Source: Pseudomonas sp. Bout1
GTDB taxonomy: Bacteria > Pseudomonadota > Gammaproteobacteria > Pseudomonadales > Pseudomonadaceae
DNA: 64,000 nt
Assembly (NCBI RefSeq): GCF_034314165.1
Contig: NZ_JAVIWK010000001.1
Span: 4,789,001 to 4,853,000 of the forward strand
Reading direction: 5' to 3'
Shown: positions 9,662 through 17,942 of the stretch, piece after piece
Layout: each line of letters starts with the position of its first letter
How positions within the stretch are numbered: position 1 is the stretch's first letter
The notes under the pieces: generated by a model
Told to the model about the DNA's origin: nothing
Databases searched by the model: none
The model's input: only the letters and a program-made list of their open reading frames with translations
Made by a program: the position numbers and the translations under genes

Positions 9662-10945
9662 TTACGCGTCTGGCGCAGCCTTGGCAGCCGGCTCACTGTT
9701 TTCGTAGATATACAGTGGCTTGGACTTGCCTTCTATAACGCTTTCGTCGATCACCACTTTACTCACCTCGGACTGCGAGGGGATTTCGTACATGGTGTCG
9801 AGCAGTACGCCTTCGAGGATCGAGCGCAAACCACGGGCGCCGGTCTTGCGCTCCAGTGCCCGCTTGGCCACCGATTTGAGCGCGTCAGCACGGAACTCAA
9901 GGTCCACACCTTCCATCTCGAACAGCTTGGCGTATTGCTTGGTCAGGGCGTTTTTCGGCTCGGTGAGGATCTGCATCAATGCAGCCTCATCCAACTCGTC
10001 CAACGTCGCCAGCACTGGCAGACGGCCAACGAATTCCGGGATCAGACCGAACTTGACCAGATCGTCAGGCTCGACTTCACGCAGGGATTCACCGACTTTC
10101 TTGCCTTCTTCCTTGCTGCGTACTTCTGCACTGAAGCCAATGCCGCCACGGGTGGAACGGTTTTGAATAACCTTTTCCAGACCGGAGAACGCACCGCCAC
10201 AGATGAACAGGATGTTGCGCGTATCAACCTGAAGGAATTCCTGCTGTGGATGCTTGCGGCCGCCTTGTGGCGGTACGGAAGCAACAGTCCCTTCGATCAG
10301 TTTCAACAGCGCTTGCTGCACGCCTTCACCGGAAACGTCCCGGGTGATCGACGGGTTGTCGGATTTGCGCGAAATCTTGTCGATTTCATCGATGTAGACA
10401 ATGCCCATCTGGGCCTTTTCCACGTCGTAGTCGCATTTCTGCAGCAGCTTCTGAATGATGTTCTCAACGTCTTCACCTACGTAACCAGCCTCGGTGAGCG
10501 TGGTTGCATCGGCAATGGTGAAGGGAACGTTCAGCAGGCGAGCCAGGGTTTCTGCAAGCAGGGTTTTACCCGAACCTGTAGGACCGATCAGCAAGATGTT
10601 GCTTTTGCCGAGCTCGACGTCGTCACTTTTCTTGTCACGCTGGTTCAGACGCTTGTAGTGGTTGTACACCGCTACGGCCAGAACCTTCTTTGCACGCTCT
10701 TGACCAATCACATACTGATCAAGGATGCCGCTGATTTCTTTGGGCGAAGGCAATTTATGCGCGCTGCTTTCGGCCTGGGCTTCCTGCACCTCCTCACGGA
10801 TGATGTCATTGCACAGGTCGACGCACTCGTCGCAGATAAAGACCGAGGGGCCGGCAATCAACTTGCGTACTTCATGCTGGCTTTTGCCACAGAAGGAGCA
10901 ATAGAGCAGCTTGCCGTTGTCCTCGCCGTTGCGGGTGTCAGTCAT
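9662..10945 (-). CDS. clpX: ClpXP unfoldase subunit ClpX
   Basis: ClpX is the hexameric AAA+ unfoldase that feeds substrates to ClpP. The 427 residues hold an N-terminal C4 zinc domain (CSFCGKS then CDECVDLC, about residues 12-40), Walker A GPTGSGKT, Walker B VYIDEIDK, and the sensor/C-terminal small domain. A frame is open further upstream, but ATG 10945 ([12 protein letters not shown]) gives the standard family start. It lies 112 bases downstream of clpP. Confidence 0.98.
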   Translation of the reverse strand: MTDTRNGEDNGKLLYCSFCGKSQHEVRKLIAGPSVFICDECVDLCNDIIREEVQEAQAESSAHKLPSPKEISGILDQYVIGQERAKKVLAVAVYNHYKRLNQRDKKSDDVELGKSNILLIGPTGSGKTLLAETLARLLNVPFTIADATTLTEAGYVGEDVENIIQKLLQKCDYDVEKAQMGIVYIDEIDKISRKSDNPSITRDVSGEGVQQALLKLIEGTVASVPPQGGRKHPQQEFLQVDTRNILFICGGAFSGLEKVIQNRSTRGGIGFSAEVRSKEEGKKVGESLREVEPDDLVKFGLIPEFVGRLPVLATLDELDEAALMQILTEPKNALTKQYAKLFEMEGVDLEFRADALKSVAKRALERKTGARGLRSILEGVLLDTMYEIPSQSEVSKVVIDESVIEGKSKPLYIYENSEPAAKAAPDA

Positions 10946-11004
10946 TCGTTCGATCCAAATCCGATAGGCTTGCAACACAAGATGAAGGCTATTGAGGGCT
11001 TTTT

Positions 11005-11028
11005 CAAGTCCACCGGTGGTCGGACTTG
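11005..11028. repeat. Short inverted repeat between clpP and clpX
   Basis: CAAGTCC and GGACTTG, seven bases each, are separated by 10 bases in the 112-base clpP-clpX gap. There is no U run, so it may be an RNA-processing or partial termination structure. Significance is uncertain. Confidence 0.35.
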
Positions 11029-11057
11029 CCGACCAGCCCTATTTTGAGCTGCTTATA

Positions 11058-11693
11058 TTAAGCGGGGCGCTTTTCGATCACTGCGTCGATCAACCCGTAT
11101 TCACGTGCGGCTTCGGCGCTCATGAAGTTATCGCGGTTGGTGTCGCGCTCGATCTCTTCCAAGGTGTGCCCGCTATGCTTGGCCATCAGCGTGTTGAGAC
11201 GCTCACGAATAAAGAGGATTTCCTTGGCATGGATTTCGATGTCCGACGCCTGGCCCTGGAAACCGCCCAGTGGCTGGTGAATCATCACGCGCGAGTTCGG
11301 CAGGCAGTAACGCTTGCCCTCAGCACCAGCGGTCAGCAGGAAAGCACCCATGCTGCACGCCTGACCGATACAGGTGGTCGATACGTTCGGCTTGATGAAC
11401 TGCATGGTGTCGTAGATCGACATGCCTGCAGTGACCGAGCCGCCCGGGGAGTTGATGTAGAGATGGATGTCCTTGTCCGGGTTTTCCGCTTCAAGGAACA
11501 GCAGCTGCGCACAGATCAGGTTGGCCATGTAGTCCTCTACCGGGCCAACCAGAAAAATCACTCGCTCCTTGAGCAGGCGCGAGTAGATGTCATAGGCGCG
11601 TTCGCCACGAGCAGATTGCTCGACAACCATCGGGACCAGGCCGCCAGCGGCCTGGATATCAGAGTTCTGCTGAATATACGAATTACGGAACAT
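11058..11693 (-). CDS. clpP: ATP-dependent Clp protease proteolytic subunit
   Basis: ClpP is a tetradecameric serine protease that works with ClpX or ClpA. The 211-residue protein carries the catalytic triad Ser114 (GQACSMGA), His139 (MIHQPLGG) and Asp188 (NRDNFMSAE). A short N-terminal propeptide (MFRNSYIQQ...) is present. It is downstream of tig in the widely conserved tig-clpP-clpX-lon block. Confidence 0.98.
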   Translation of the reverse strand: MFRNSYIQQNSDIQAAGGLVPMVVEQSARGERAYDIYSRLLKERVIFLVGPVEDYMANLICAQLLFLEAENPDKDIHLYINSPGGSVTAGMSIYDTMQFIKPNVSTTCIGQACSMGAFLLTAGAEGKRYCLPNSRVMIHQPLGGFQGQASDIEIHAKEILFIRERLNTLMAKHSGHTLEEIERDTNRDNFMSAEAAREYGLIDAVIEKRPA

Positions 11694-11732
11694 GCTCTGC
11701 AGTTACTCCCAAATAGTCATGTCTTGAATACG

Positions 11733-11759
11733 CATAAGCCAGCGCGAGGCTGGCTTATG
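11733..11759. repeat. Perfect hairpin between tig and clpP
   Basis: CATAAGCCAGC and GCTGGCTTATG (11 bases each) flank GCGAG in the 92-base gap. No T run follows on the minus strand, so it may be an RNA stability element or partial attenuator allowing readthrough from tig to clpP rather than a full terminator. Confidence 0.6.
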
Positions 11760-11785
11760 GGTGTATTTTCAAACGAGTTGAGCGA

Positions 11786-13096
11786 TCAGTCGGCTTGTGC
11801 TGCTTCAGCCGGCTTGACTGCTTCTTCGTAAGAGACCGCTTTATCGGTCACCTTAGCCTTCTGCAGAACAGTATCCACAACTTGTTCTTCCAGCACAACC
11901 GAACGCACTTCGTTCAGCTGCTGGTCGTTCTTGTAGTACCAGGACACAACAGCCTCAGGCTCCTGGTAGGCCGAAGCCATTTCCTGGATCATTTCGCGAA
12001 CGCGGGTTTCGTCAGGCTTGAGGTCGAATTGCTTGACCACTTCAGCCACGATCAGGCCCAGCACTACGCGGCGCTTGGCTTGTTCTTCGAACAGCTCGGC
12101 CGGCAGTTGGTCAGGCTTGATGTTGCCACCGAACTGCTGAACAGCCTGCACGCGCAGACGATCAACTTCGTTGGACAGCAGGGCCTTAGGCACTTCGATC
12201 GGGTTGGAGGCCAGCAGACCGTCCATCACCTGGTTCTTGACCTTGGATTTGATCGCCTGGCGCAGCTCACGCTCCATGTTCTTGCGAACTTCGGTGCGGA
12301 AACCTTCGATACCGGTTTCCTTGATGCCGAACTGGTTGAAGAATTCTTCGTTCAGTTCTGGCAGCTTAGGCTCGGAAACGGTGTTGACGGTCACGGTGAA
12401 CTCGGCGGCTTTGCCAGCCAGGTCCAGGTTCTGGTAGTCAGCCGGGAAAGTCAGGTTCAGAACGCGTTCTTCGCCGGCTTTAGCGCCAACCAGGCCGTCT
12501 TCGAAACCAGGAATCATGCGGTTGGAACCCAGCACCAGCTGAGTGCCTTTGGCGGAGCCGCCAGCGAATACTTCGCCGTCAACCTTGCCAACGAAATCGA
12601 TGTTCAGCTGGTCTTCGTTCTGGGCAGCGCGCTCGACCACTTCAAAACGAGTGTTCTGCTTGCGCAGGATTTCCAGCATGTTGTCCAGATCGGAGTCAGC
12701 AACATCAGCGCTCAGGCGCTCGATAGCGATCGAATCGAAACCGGCAACTTCGAACTCAGGGAACACTTCGAAGATTGCAACGTATTCCAGGTCCTTGCCT
12801 GCTTCCAGGGACTTTGGCTCGATGGAAGGCGAGCCAGCCGGGTTCAGCTTTTGCTCGACAACGGCTTCGTAGAAGGAAGCCTGGATCACGTCACCTACAG
12901 CTTCCTGACGCGCATCGGCACCGAAGCGGCGCTTGATTTCGCTCATTGGCACTTTGCCTGGACGGAAACCGGCGATCTTGGCCTTTTGGGCAGTCTGCTG
13001 CAGACGCTTGTTGACCTGGGTCTCGATGCGCTCGGCCGGCACGGTGATGCTCATGCGGCGCTCAAGAGCAGAAGTATTTTCAACAGAAACTTGCAT
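11786..13096 (-). CDS. tig: Trigger factor (ribosome-bound chaperone/prolyl isomerase)
   Basis: Trigger factor binds ribosomal protein L23 and shields nascent chains. The 436 residues show the ribosome-binding signature [17 protein letters not shown] at about residues 43-60, a FKBP-like PPIase domain at about 150-245 ([15 protein letters not shown]) and a long helical C-terminal chaperone domain. ATG 13096 with AGGA upstream gives the family start [14 protein letters not shown]; the open frame extends 21 codons further but without support. Confidence 0.97.
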   Translation of the reverse strand: MQVSVENTSALERRMSITVPAERIETQVNKRLQQTAQKAKIAGFRPGKVPMSEIKRRFGADARQEAVGDVIQASFYEAVVEQKLNPAGSPSIEPKSLEAGKDLEYVAIFEVFPEFEVAGFDSIAIERLSADVADSDLDNMLEILRKQNTRFEVVERAAQNEDQLNIDFVGKVDGEVFAGGSAKGTQLVLGSNRMIPGFEDGLVGAKAGEERVLNLTFPADYQNLDLAGKAAEFTVTVNTVSEPKLPELNEEFFNQFGIKETGIEGFRTEVRKNMERELRQAIKSKVKNQVMDGLLASNPIEVPKALLSNEVDRLRVQAVQQFGGNIKPDQLPAELFEEQAKRRVVLGLIVAEVVKQFDLKPDETRVREMIQEMASAYQEPEAVVSWYYKNDQQLNEVRSVVLEEQVVDTVLQKAKVTDKAVSYEEAVKPAEAAQAD

Positions 13097-13460
13097 GGAT
13101 ATTCCTCGTTGCACAGACGTTAGCTGGCCGTTTCCGACCCCAGAATCAAGGGCATGCATTCTAGTGGGTCAAACTCAAGAAGTCACCCTACTGAAAACGG
13201 GTAAAAAAACAGCAGGCAATTTATAGGTGCGAATGCACGAGTGCACCTCGCCCCGGTGGCAAATACATCCCATCACGCCAGGGCTCTGCGCCAACCCTTC
13301 TATATATAGAAGCGGTTGCCAATCATCTCCCTGACAACCGGCCCTGCAGGCAAGGCCGGCGAGCAGTGCAGCATCATCGCGAAACATAAATACGACGAAA
13401 CGCCCTCCCCCTGCAGCCCAACACCTGCGACTGCGTTAAAACTAAAACCGCTGAAACAAA
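13097..13460. other. Intergenic region between tig and the tRNA genes
   Basis: No credible gene lies in this stretch. It should contain the tig promoter; a TATAAA-like -10 on the minus strand at 13219-13224 is the best candidate, with a poor -35. Apparent frames across it run into the tRNA genes and are shadows. Confidence 0.4.
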
Positions 13461-13491
13461 AAAGGCGCCAGACTATTAATCTGGCGCCTTT
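13461..13491 (-). terminator. Terminator of the tRNA operon
   Basis: AAAGGCGCCAG and CTGGCGCCTTT pair around ACTATTAAT, and the minus strand then runs into a T-rich stretch (complement of 13454-13463). It is the end of the Arg-His-Leu-His tRNA transcript. An almost identical hairpin lies at 13761-13793 after the upstream His copy. Confidence 0.85.
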
Positions 13492-13498
13492 CGAAATA

Positions 13499-13575
13499 TG
13501 GGGTGGACGAAGGGGATCGAACCCTCGACAACGGGAGTCACAATCCCGTGCTCTACCAACTGAGCTACGCCCACC
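13499..13575 (-). tRNA. tRNA-His (GTG), second copy
   Basis: The acceptor stem GTGGGCG/CGTCCAC, with an encoded extra G at -1 (position 13575) and encoded CCA, is typical of tRNA-His. The anticodon loop TTGTGAC gives anticodon GTG. It is identical in sequence to the copy at 13799-13875. It is the last gene of the four-gene tRNA cluster. Confidence 0.97.
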
Positions 13576-13657
13576 ATATTGCGTGACCAAAAAGCCCGTC
13601 AAAATGGCTATTTGTTGAGCTTCATGAGGACCAAGCAGGCCTTCACAAAACTTTATT

Positions 13658-13742
13658 TGGTGCGGATGAAGAGACTCGAACTCTTACACCTTGCGGCGCT
13701 GGAACCTAAATCCAGTGTGTCTACCAATTCCACCACATCCGC
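13658..13742 (-). tRNA. tRNA-Leu (TAG)
   Basis: This is an 85-base class II tRNA with a long variable arm (GCGCCGCAAGGTGT). The acceptor stem GCGGATG/CATCCGC has discriminator A and CCA encoded. The anticodon loop TTTAGGT gives TAG, reading CUA and other CUN leucine codons. Confidence 0.96.
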
Positions 13743-13760
13743 GCTTGAAGCTTTTAAAGC

Positions 13761-13793
13761 AAAGGCGCCAGACTATTAATCTGGCGCCTTTTT
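13761..13793 (-). terminator. Internal terminator-like hairpin after tRNA-His copy 1
   Basis: The same AAAGGCGCCAG/CTGGCGCCTTT stem with the same loop as at 13461-13491 lies between the first tRNA-His and tRNA-Leu. It marks a duplicated tRNA-His plus hairpin unit and may cause partial termination or serve tRNA processing. Confidence 0.7.
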
Positions 13794-13798
13794 AAATA

Positions 13799-13875
13799 TG
13801 GGGTGGACGAAGGGGATCGAACCCTCGACAACGGGAGTCACAATCCCGTGCTCTACCAACTGAGCTACGCCCACC
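13799..13875 (-). tRNA. tRNA-His (GTG), first copy
   Basis: It is identical to the tRNA-His at 13499-13575, including the -1 G, anticodon GTG and encoded CCA. Flanking bases on both sides (AATATG before, CATATTGCG after) are shared too, so the repeat unit is longer than the tRNA itself. Confidence 0.97.
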
Positions 13876-13906
13876 ATATTGCGCCACTTGTGCCAAAGCT
13901 GCCTAA

Positions 13907-13983
13907 TGGCGCACCCGGCAGGACTCGAACCTGCGACCATCCGCTTAGAAGGCGGATGCTCTATCCAGCTGAGCTACGGGCGC
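13907..13983 (-). tRNA. tRNA-Arg (TCT)
   Basis: This 77-base tRNA has acceptor GCGCCCG/CGGGTGC, discriminator G, CCA encoded, and anticodon loop CTTCTAA, giving TCT (AGA codons). It is the first gene of the cluster and is about 70 bases downstream of the promoter at 14053-14081. Confidence 0.96.
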
Positions 13984-14052
13984 CTTATTAATCTGTACTC
14001 TTGGAGGATTACAAACTAACCAGTGCTAGGCTGTGCCCGACAAGTGCGACGA

Positions 14053-14081
14053 ATAGTATAGATGCACCCGAAACCCGTCAA
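14053..14081 (-). promoter_or_regulatory. Promoter of the tRNA Arg-His-Leu-His operon
   Basis: On the minus strand TTGACG (14081-14076) precedes TACTAT 17 bases away (a second reading is TATACT at 15 bases), followed by a GC-rich stretch that may act as a discriminator. It lies in the divergent region with folD. Confidence 0.55.
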
Positions 14082-14213
14082 ATCCTTTTTATAAAAAATT
14101 CATTTTATTTAAGGGGTTAGGGGAATTTGCAGACCAAGCGCCTTTGCCCTCACGCCACGGCATGCGAGAATGCGCGCACTTTTCTTCCCCCTCTCGATGG
14201 TTAATCACGCGTA

Positions 14214-15068
14214 ATGACTGCACAACTTATCGACGGCAAATCAATCGCCGCCAGCCTGCGCCAGCAGATCGCCAAACGAGTCGCCGAGCGCAGCCAACAA
14301 GGCCTGCGCACGCCGGGCCTCGCGGTGATCCTGGTCGGCAGCGATCCTGCCTCTCAGGTTTATGTCTCGCACAAGCGTAAAGACTGTGAAGAGGTCGGCT
14401 TTATCTCCAAAGCCTATGACTTGCCTTCCAACACCACCCAGCAAGCCCTCACCGACCTGATCGACAGCCTCAATGACGATCCGGCCATCGACGGCATCCT
14501 GCTGCAACTGCCATTGCCCGAGCACCTGGACGCGTCCAAATTGCTTGAGCGCATCCGCCCGGACAAAGACGTCGACGGCTTCCACCCTTATAACGTCGGC
14601 CGCCTGGCCCAGCGTATCCCGCTGCTGCGCCCATGCACCCCGAAGGGCATCATGACCCTGCTGGAAAGCACCGGCGTCGACCTGTACGGCCTCGACGCGG
14701 TCATCGTCGGCGCATCGAACATCGTCGGTCGCCCGATGGCCATGGAGCTGCTGCTGGCCGGCTGCACCGTGACCGTCACCCACCGCTTCACCAAGGACCT
14801 GGCCGGTCATGTTGGCCGCGCCGACCTGGTGGTCGTCGCCGCCGGCAAGCCGGGCCTGGTCAAGGGTGAGTGGATCAAGCAAGGCGCCATCGTTATCGAC
14901 GTGGGCATCAACCGCCAGGACGATGGCAAGCTGGTGGGCGACGTGGTGTACGAAACCGCCCTGCCCCGTGCCGGCTGGATTACTCCGGTACCCGGCGGCG
15001 TTGGCCCGATGACCCGCGCCTGCCTGCTGGAAAACACCCTGTACGCAGCCGAAACCCTGCACAGCTAA
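14214..15068 (+). CDS. folD: Bifunctional methylenetetrahydrofolate dehydrogenase/cyclohydrolase
   Basis: FolD interconverts 5,10-methylene-THF and 10-formyl-THF using NADP+ in one-carbon metabolism. The 284 residues carry [14 protein letters not shown] with the catalytic Lys, [11 protein letters not shown], the nucleotide-binding stretch [14 protein letters not shown], and the C-terminal [10 protein letters not shown] signature. Full family length. It is monocistronic, divergent from the tRNA cluster and followed by a terminator. Confidence 0.98.
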   Translation: MTAQLIDGKSIAASLRQQIAKRVAERSQQGLRTPGLAVILVGSDPASQVYVSHKRKDCEEVGFISKAYDLPSNTTQQALTDLIDSLNDDPAIDGILLQLPLPEHLDASKLLERIRPDKDVDGFHPYNVGRLAQRIPLLRPCTPKGIMTLLESTGVDLYGLDAVIVGASNIVGRPMAMELLLAGCTVTVTHRFTKDLAGHVGRADLVVVAAGKPGLVKGEWIKQGAIVIDVGINRQDDGKLVGDVVYETALPRAGWITPVPGGVGPMTRACLLENTLYAAETLHS

Positions 15069-15084
15069 TAACCAGCCGCTCTGA

Positions 15085-15115
15085 AAAAGCCCTGCCTTAT
15101 CGCAGGGCTTTTTAT
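15085..15115 (+). terminator. Rho-independent terminator of folD
   Basis: AAAAAGCCCTGC and GCAGGGCTTTTT pair around CTTATC, directly after the folD stop, with a T run following. The A run on the other side makes it potentially bidirectional. Confidence 0.88.
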
Positions 15116-15277
15116 TGGCCGGATAAAAAGTACTTTTTTCTTTGTTTTTAAGGGGTTTCATCTGTTTCTAGAAGAACATTCGACAGTTTCTGATCCATAC
15201 TTCTAGAATGTAACGTTATTTGTCAGAACCTCCGTTGCAGAACGGTATATCCCTACTTTTTTAGCGAGTTCATCCGC

Positions 15278-16210
15278 GTGAAAATTCACCTTTCCATCAT
15301 CAGCCTATTTTTTGCATTTACAGGCACCTTCGCGAGCGCAAGCGAAACCACTATCGCCCCCCGCGACATGTCCACCCTGCACATCGCCTCTGGCAGTGCG
15401 ATGGTGGTAGACCTGCAAACCAACAAAGTCATTTATGCTAGCAACCCGGATGTCATCGTGCCGATCGCCTCGGTCAGCAAACTGATGACCGGCCTGATCG
15501 TGCTGGAAGCCAAGCAGAATATGGATGAATACATCGACATCAACATCAAGGACACGCCGGAGATGAAAGGCGTGTTCTCCCGGGTCAAGATCGGCAGCGA
15601 GATGCCGCGCAAAGAGATGTTGCTGATTGCCCTGATGTCCTCGGAAAACCGCGCCGCCGCCAGCCTCGCCCACCACTACCCGGGCGGCTACCCGGCCTTC
15701 ATCGCAGCAATGAACGCCAAGGCCAAGGCACTGGGCATGACCAGTACCCATTATGTGGAACCTACCGGCCTGTCGATCCATAACGTGTCCACCGCCCGCG
15801 ACCTGAGCAAGCTGCTGGCCGCCGCACGCAAGTACCCGATGCTCAGCCAGTTGAGCACCACCAAGGAAAAGACCGTCTCGTTCCGCAAACCCAACTACAC
15901 CCTGGGTTTCTCCAACACTGACCACCTGATCAACCGCGCCAACTGGGACATCAAGCTGACCAAGACCGGCTTTACCAACCAGGCCGGCCATTGCCTGGTG
16001 CTGGTGACCAGCATGGGTAATCGCCCGGTGTCGCTGGTGATCCTCGATGCCTTCGGCAAATTCACTCACTTTGCCGATGCCGGGCGCATCCGCAGCTGGG
16101 TCGAAACCGGCAAGAGCGGCTCTGTGCCAGACGTCGCATTGCGCTACAAGGCTGACAAAAACTTGAAGAACCGCCCACGGGCGAATGTTCAGGTCACCGA
16201 GTCCCGCTGA
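15278..16210 (+). CDS. pbpG: D-alanyl-D-alanine endopeptidase (PBP7-like)
   Basis: This is a periplasmic low-molecular-weight penicillin-binding protein of the S11 type that cuts D-Ala-meso-DAP crosslinks. The 310 residues have a signal peptide (to about residue 22), SVSK (Ser65, Lys68), SEN (Ser122-Asn124) and KTG (229-231), all three active-site motifs intact. The start is GTG 15278, the only one that keeps the full signal peptide. It is followed by a strong terminator shared with the convergent gene. Confidence 0.93.
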   Translation: MKIHLSIISLFFAFTGTFASASETTIAPRDMSTLHIASGSAMVVDLQTNKVIYASNPDVIVPIASVSKLMTGLIVLEAKQNMDEYIDINIKDTPEMKGVFSRVKIGSEMPRKEMLLIALMSSENRAAASLAHHYPGGYPAFIAAMNAKAKALGMTSTHYVEPTGLSIHNVSTARDLSKLLAAARKYPMLSQLSTTKEKTVSFRKPNYTLGFSNTDHLINRANWDIKLTKTGFTNQAGHCLVLVTSMGNRPVSLVILDAFGKFTHFADAGRIRSWVETGKSGSVPDVALRYKADKNLKNRPRANVQVTESR

Positions 16211-16227
16211 TCCGTAAATAGCGACAT

Positions 16228-16259
16228 AAAAAACGGCGCCCTTGAGCGCCGTTTTTTTA
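16228..16259. terminator. Bidirectional terminator between pbpG and the peptidase-like gene
   Basis: AAAAAACGGCGC and GCGCCGTTTTTT pair around CCTTGA, with A and T runs on both sides. It serves both convergent genes and overlaps the last codon of the minus-strand gene. Confidence 0.88.
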
Positions 16260-16946
16260 TTTGGCCTGACTGGCCAGTGCCTTGACTGCTTGGGCCGCCG
16301 CCTGTTCCTGGCCCGCCTGGGCTGTGGCGCTGGCAGCCTGCTGCCAGCGCTGGGCGTCGACCTTGACCGGCAACTGGGTGGGCCGCTGAATAAGTACCGC
16401 CCACTTGCCGCCGTCTTTCCACGCCGACTCAAACGCACTGAAATCCATCGGCATGCGTCGCGCCAACCCTGTACGCAGCAACACCATGCTCTTCTGCTTG
16501 TTGTAACCCACCACCACGACATACCGCGGACCGGCCCAGAAGGTTGAGCCCAGGGTGATACGCGCCATCACCGGGTACCCGGCCGCAACCTGTGCCAGCA
16601 GCGCCGGCAGCTGATCTTCCAGCGGGTACACCAACATCCCGTATTCACGGGCGAGCACCTGCATATTGCGCTCAAGGTCCGCTTCAGCGCCCGGCAAATG
16701 CAGTGGCTTATCCAATAGCCCCGGTGTAATCACAATGCCTTGTTGGGACAGCATGCTGGCCAGGGCAGCCGGGCCACCAAGGTACGTCTCACCACGAAAC
16801 GCCGGCACGCCCTTGAGTTCGACACTCTCCGGCAAGCCCGGGATGCTCGTGGGTTTTGGGTGCGAGGTGCAAGCCGCCAGCCCCATGAAACAGGCTGCGA
16901 CCCACCAGGAGGTCTTAATGTTCGAGGGAAACCGCAACTTCTTCAC
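16257..16946 (-). CDS. PA2778-type C39-like peptidase lipoprotein lacking catalytic residues
   Basis: The 229-residue protein has a signal peptide with lipobox LAAC (Cys26), so it is a lipoprotein. The fold matches the C39-like family around PA2778 (GGPAALASML ... VVVVGYN ... FESAWKDGGKWAVLI). In active members as I recall them, the first motif is CGPAAL and the second begins HYAVVVGYD. Here the Cys position is Gly57 and the His position is Arg141. It therefore looks like a pseudoenzyme that may still bind peptides. The C-terminal 35 residues are Ala/Gln rich. The function is unknown. Confidence 0.75.
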   Translation of the reverse strand: MKKLRFPSNIKTSWWVAACFMGLAACTSHPKPTSIPGLPESVELKGVPAFRGETYLGGPAALASMLSQQGIVITPGLLDKPLHLPGAEADLERNMQVLAREYGMLVYPLEDQLPALLAQVAAGYPVMARITLGSTFWAGPRYVVVVGYNKQKSMVLLRTGLARRMPMDFSAFESAWKDGGKWAVLIQRPTQLPVKVDAQRWQQAASATAQAGQEQAAAQAVKALASQAK

Positions 16947-17149
16947 TCACTTGATCAACGGCCGACGTGGGCCCCGATCATAGGATGCTCCGGGGCGCGG
17001 GTATAGCCTTGCGGCGCAGTAAAAGGCCCGCCATAGAGCAAACAAGTTGGACGCACACGACCATTGGTCAATAGCAGGCAACCTGCAGATAGCTAGACTG
17101 TCCATTGAGAAGACAGTGTGTGCCCTGTACCGGGCGAAAGGAGGCACTT

Positions 17150-17311
17150 ATGAGCCTGACAACAACGATTCTGCTTTTGATCTGTGGCTGGCTGGCCGTT
17201 GCCGCCGCCATGCTGTGGGGCGTGATGCGCGTGACCCGCCGGCACCATCACCCACAGGTAAAACCCACGGCCCCCGGCAAGTTGAACAAACCCGCCGGGC
17301 ACCACGCCTGA
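17150..17311 (+). CDS. Small single-pass membrane protein (53 residues)
   Basis: ATG 17150 has GGAGG seven bases upstream, a strong ribosome site. The protein is one membrane helix (about residues 4-24, ILLLICGWLAVAAAMLWGV) followed by a basic, His-containing tail (RVTRRHHH) ending in PAGHHA. No family is recognised. It is convergent with the lipoprotein gene at 17316-17726, four bases away. Strong signals for translation make it a likely real gene. Confidence 0.65.
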   Translation: MSLTTTILLLICGWLAVAAAMLWGVMRVTRRHHHPQVKPTAPGKLNKPAGHHA

Positions 17312-17315
17312 CGCC

Positions 17316-17726
17316 CTAGCCAGGCATGCAACTGAAGTCCTCGGTCTGCGCCAGTTCCTTGCCGTGTGCGTCCTTCAACTCGGCGCGTACGGTTGTACCG
17401 AGGCTGGATTCCACCAGGGTGTAATGCTCACCGGCCTTGAAGTTGCTGTAGGTGACATGCCCGCGACAGTCCTGTTGGTTATCGTCCCCCGCTTCCTCTT
17501 CAAACAAGGTGACATCCAGGCGATGTGCGCCGGGCTTCACTTCGAAGTAGCGACCATCATTAATGTTTTTACCGTCTACCCGCTCGGCCATCAGGTCGTT
17601 GGGCGCCTCCTCTTGCAGGCCGATCCAGGCTTCGCTCGGGTCCGCCTTCGGCATCGGGCCGGCGCACGCCGACAACAGCAGGACCGCACTCAAGGCCGGG
17701 ATCAACAACAAGGGTTTAAGAGACAT
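17316..17726 (-). CDS. Small lipoprotein of unknown function
   Basis: This 136-residue protein has a signal peptide and lipobox LLSAC (Cys21). The mature part looks like a small beta-rich envelope protein (VDGKNINDGRYFEVKPGAHRLDV resembles the PEGA-like folds that describe a cell-surface anchor). Two later Cys residues (QQDC and DFSC) could form a disulfide. ATG 17726 follows GGAG; a longer frame upstream lacks support. I do not recognise a named family. Confidence 0.7.
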   Translation of the reverse strand: MSLKPLLLIPALSAVLLLSACAGPMPKADPSEAWIGLQEEAPNDLMAERVDGKNINDGRYFEVKPGAHRLDVTLFEEEAGDDNQQDCRGHVTYSNFKAGEHYTLVESSLGTTVRAELKDAHGKELAQTEDFSCMPG

Positions 17727-17942
17727 GGCAGAACTCCAAATGGATAAAGAGTGAACGGGCAGAACAGCGCCTGTTCGATCGGTATCCAGCTTGGTACCCA
17801 CGCCTTTGTTGAACAAATGAATACATATGAAAGGATCTTCAGCCGTTAACTAAATCTTCCTTCACCTGGCTGAAAGGTGCGTGTTAGGTGGGTCCGTCAA
17901 GACTGCGAGCGTTTGCAATCCAACTCCTTTGGAGGTTACGGC

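Noticed and set aside
7526..11047. A 1173-codon open frame on the plus strand
   Set aside because: It is antisense to lon and clpX, with no ribosome site and a His/Gln/Leu-rich product typical of the reverse strand of GC-rich genes.
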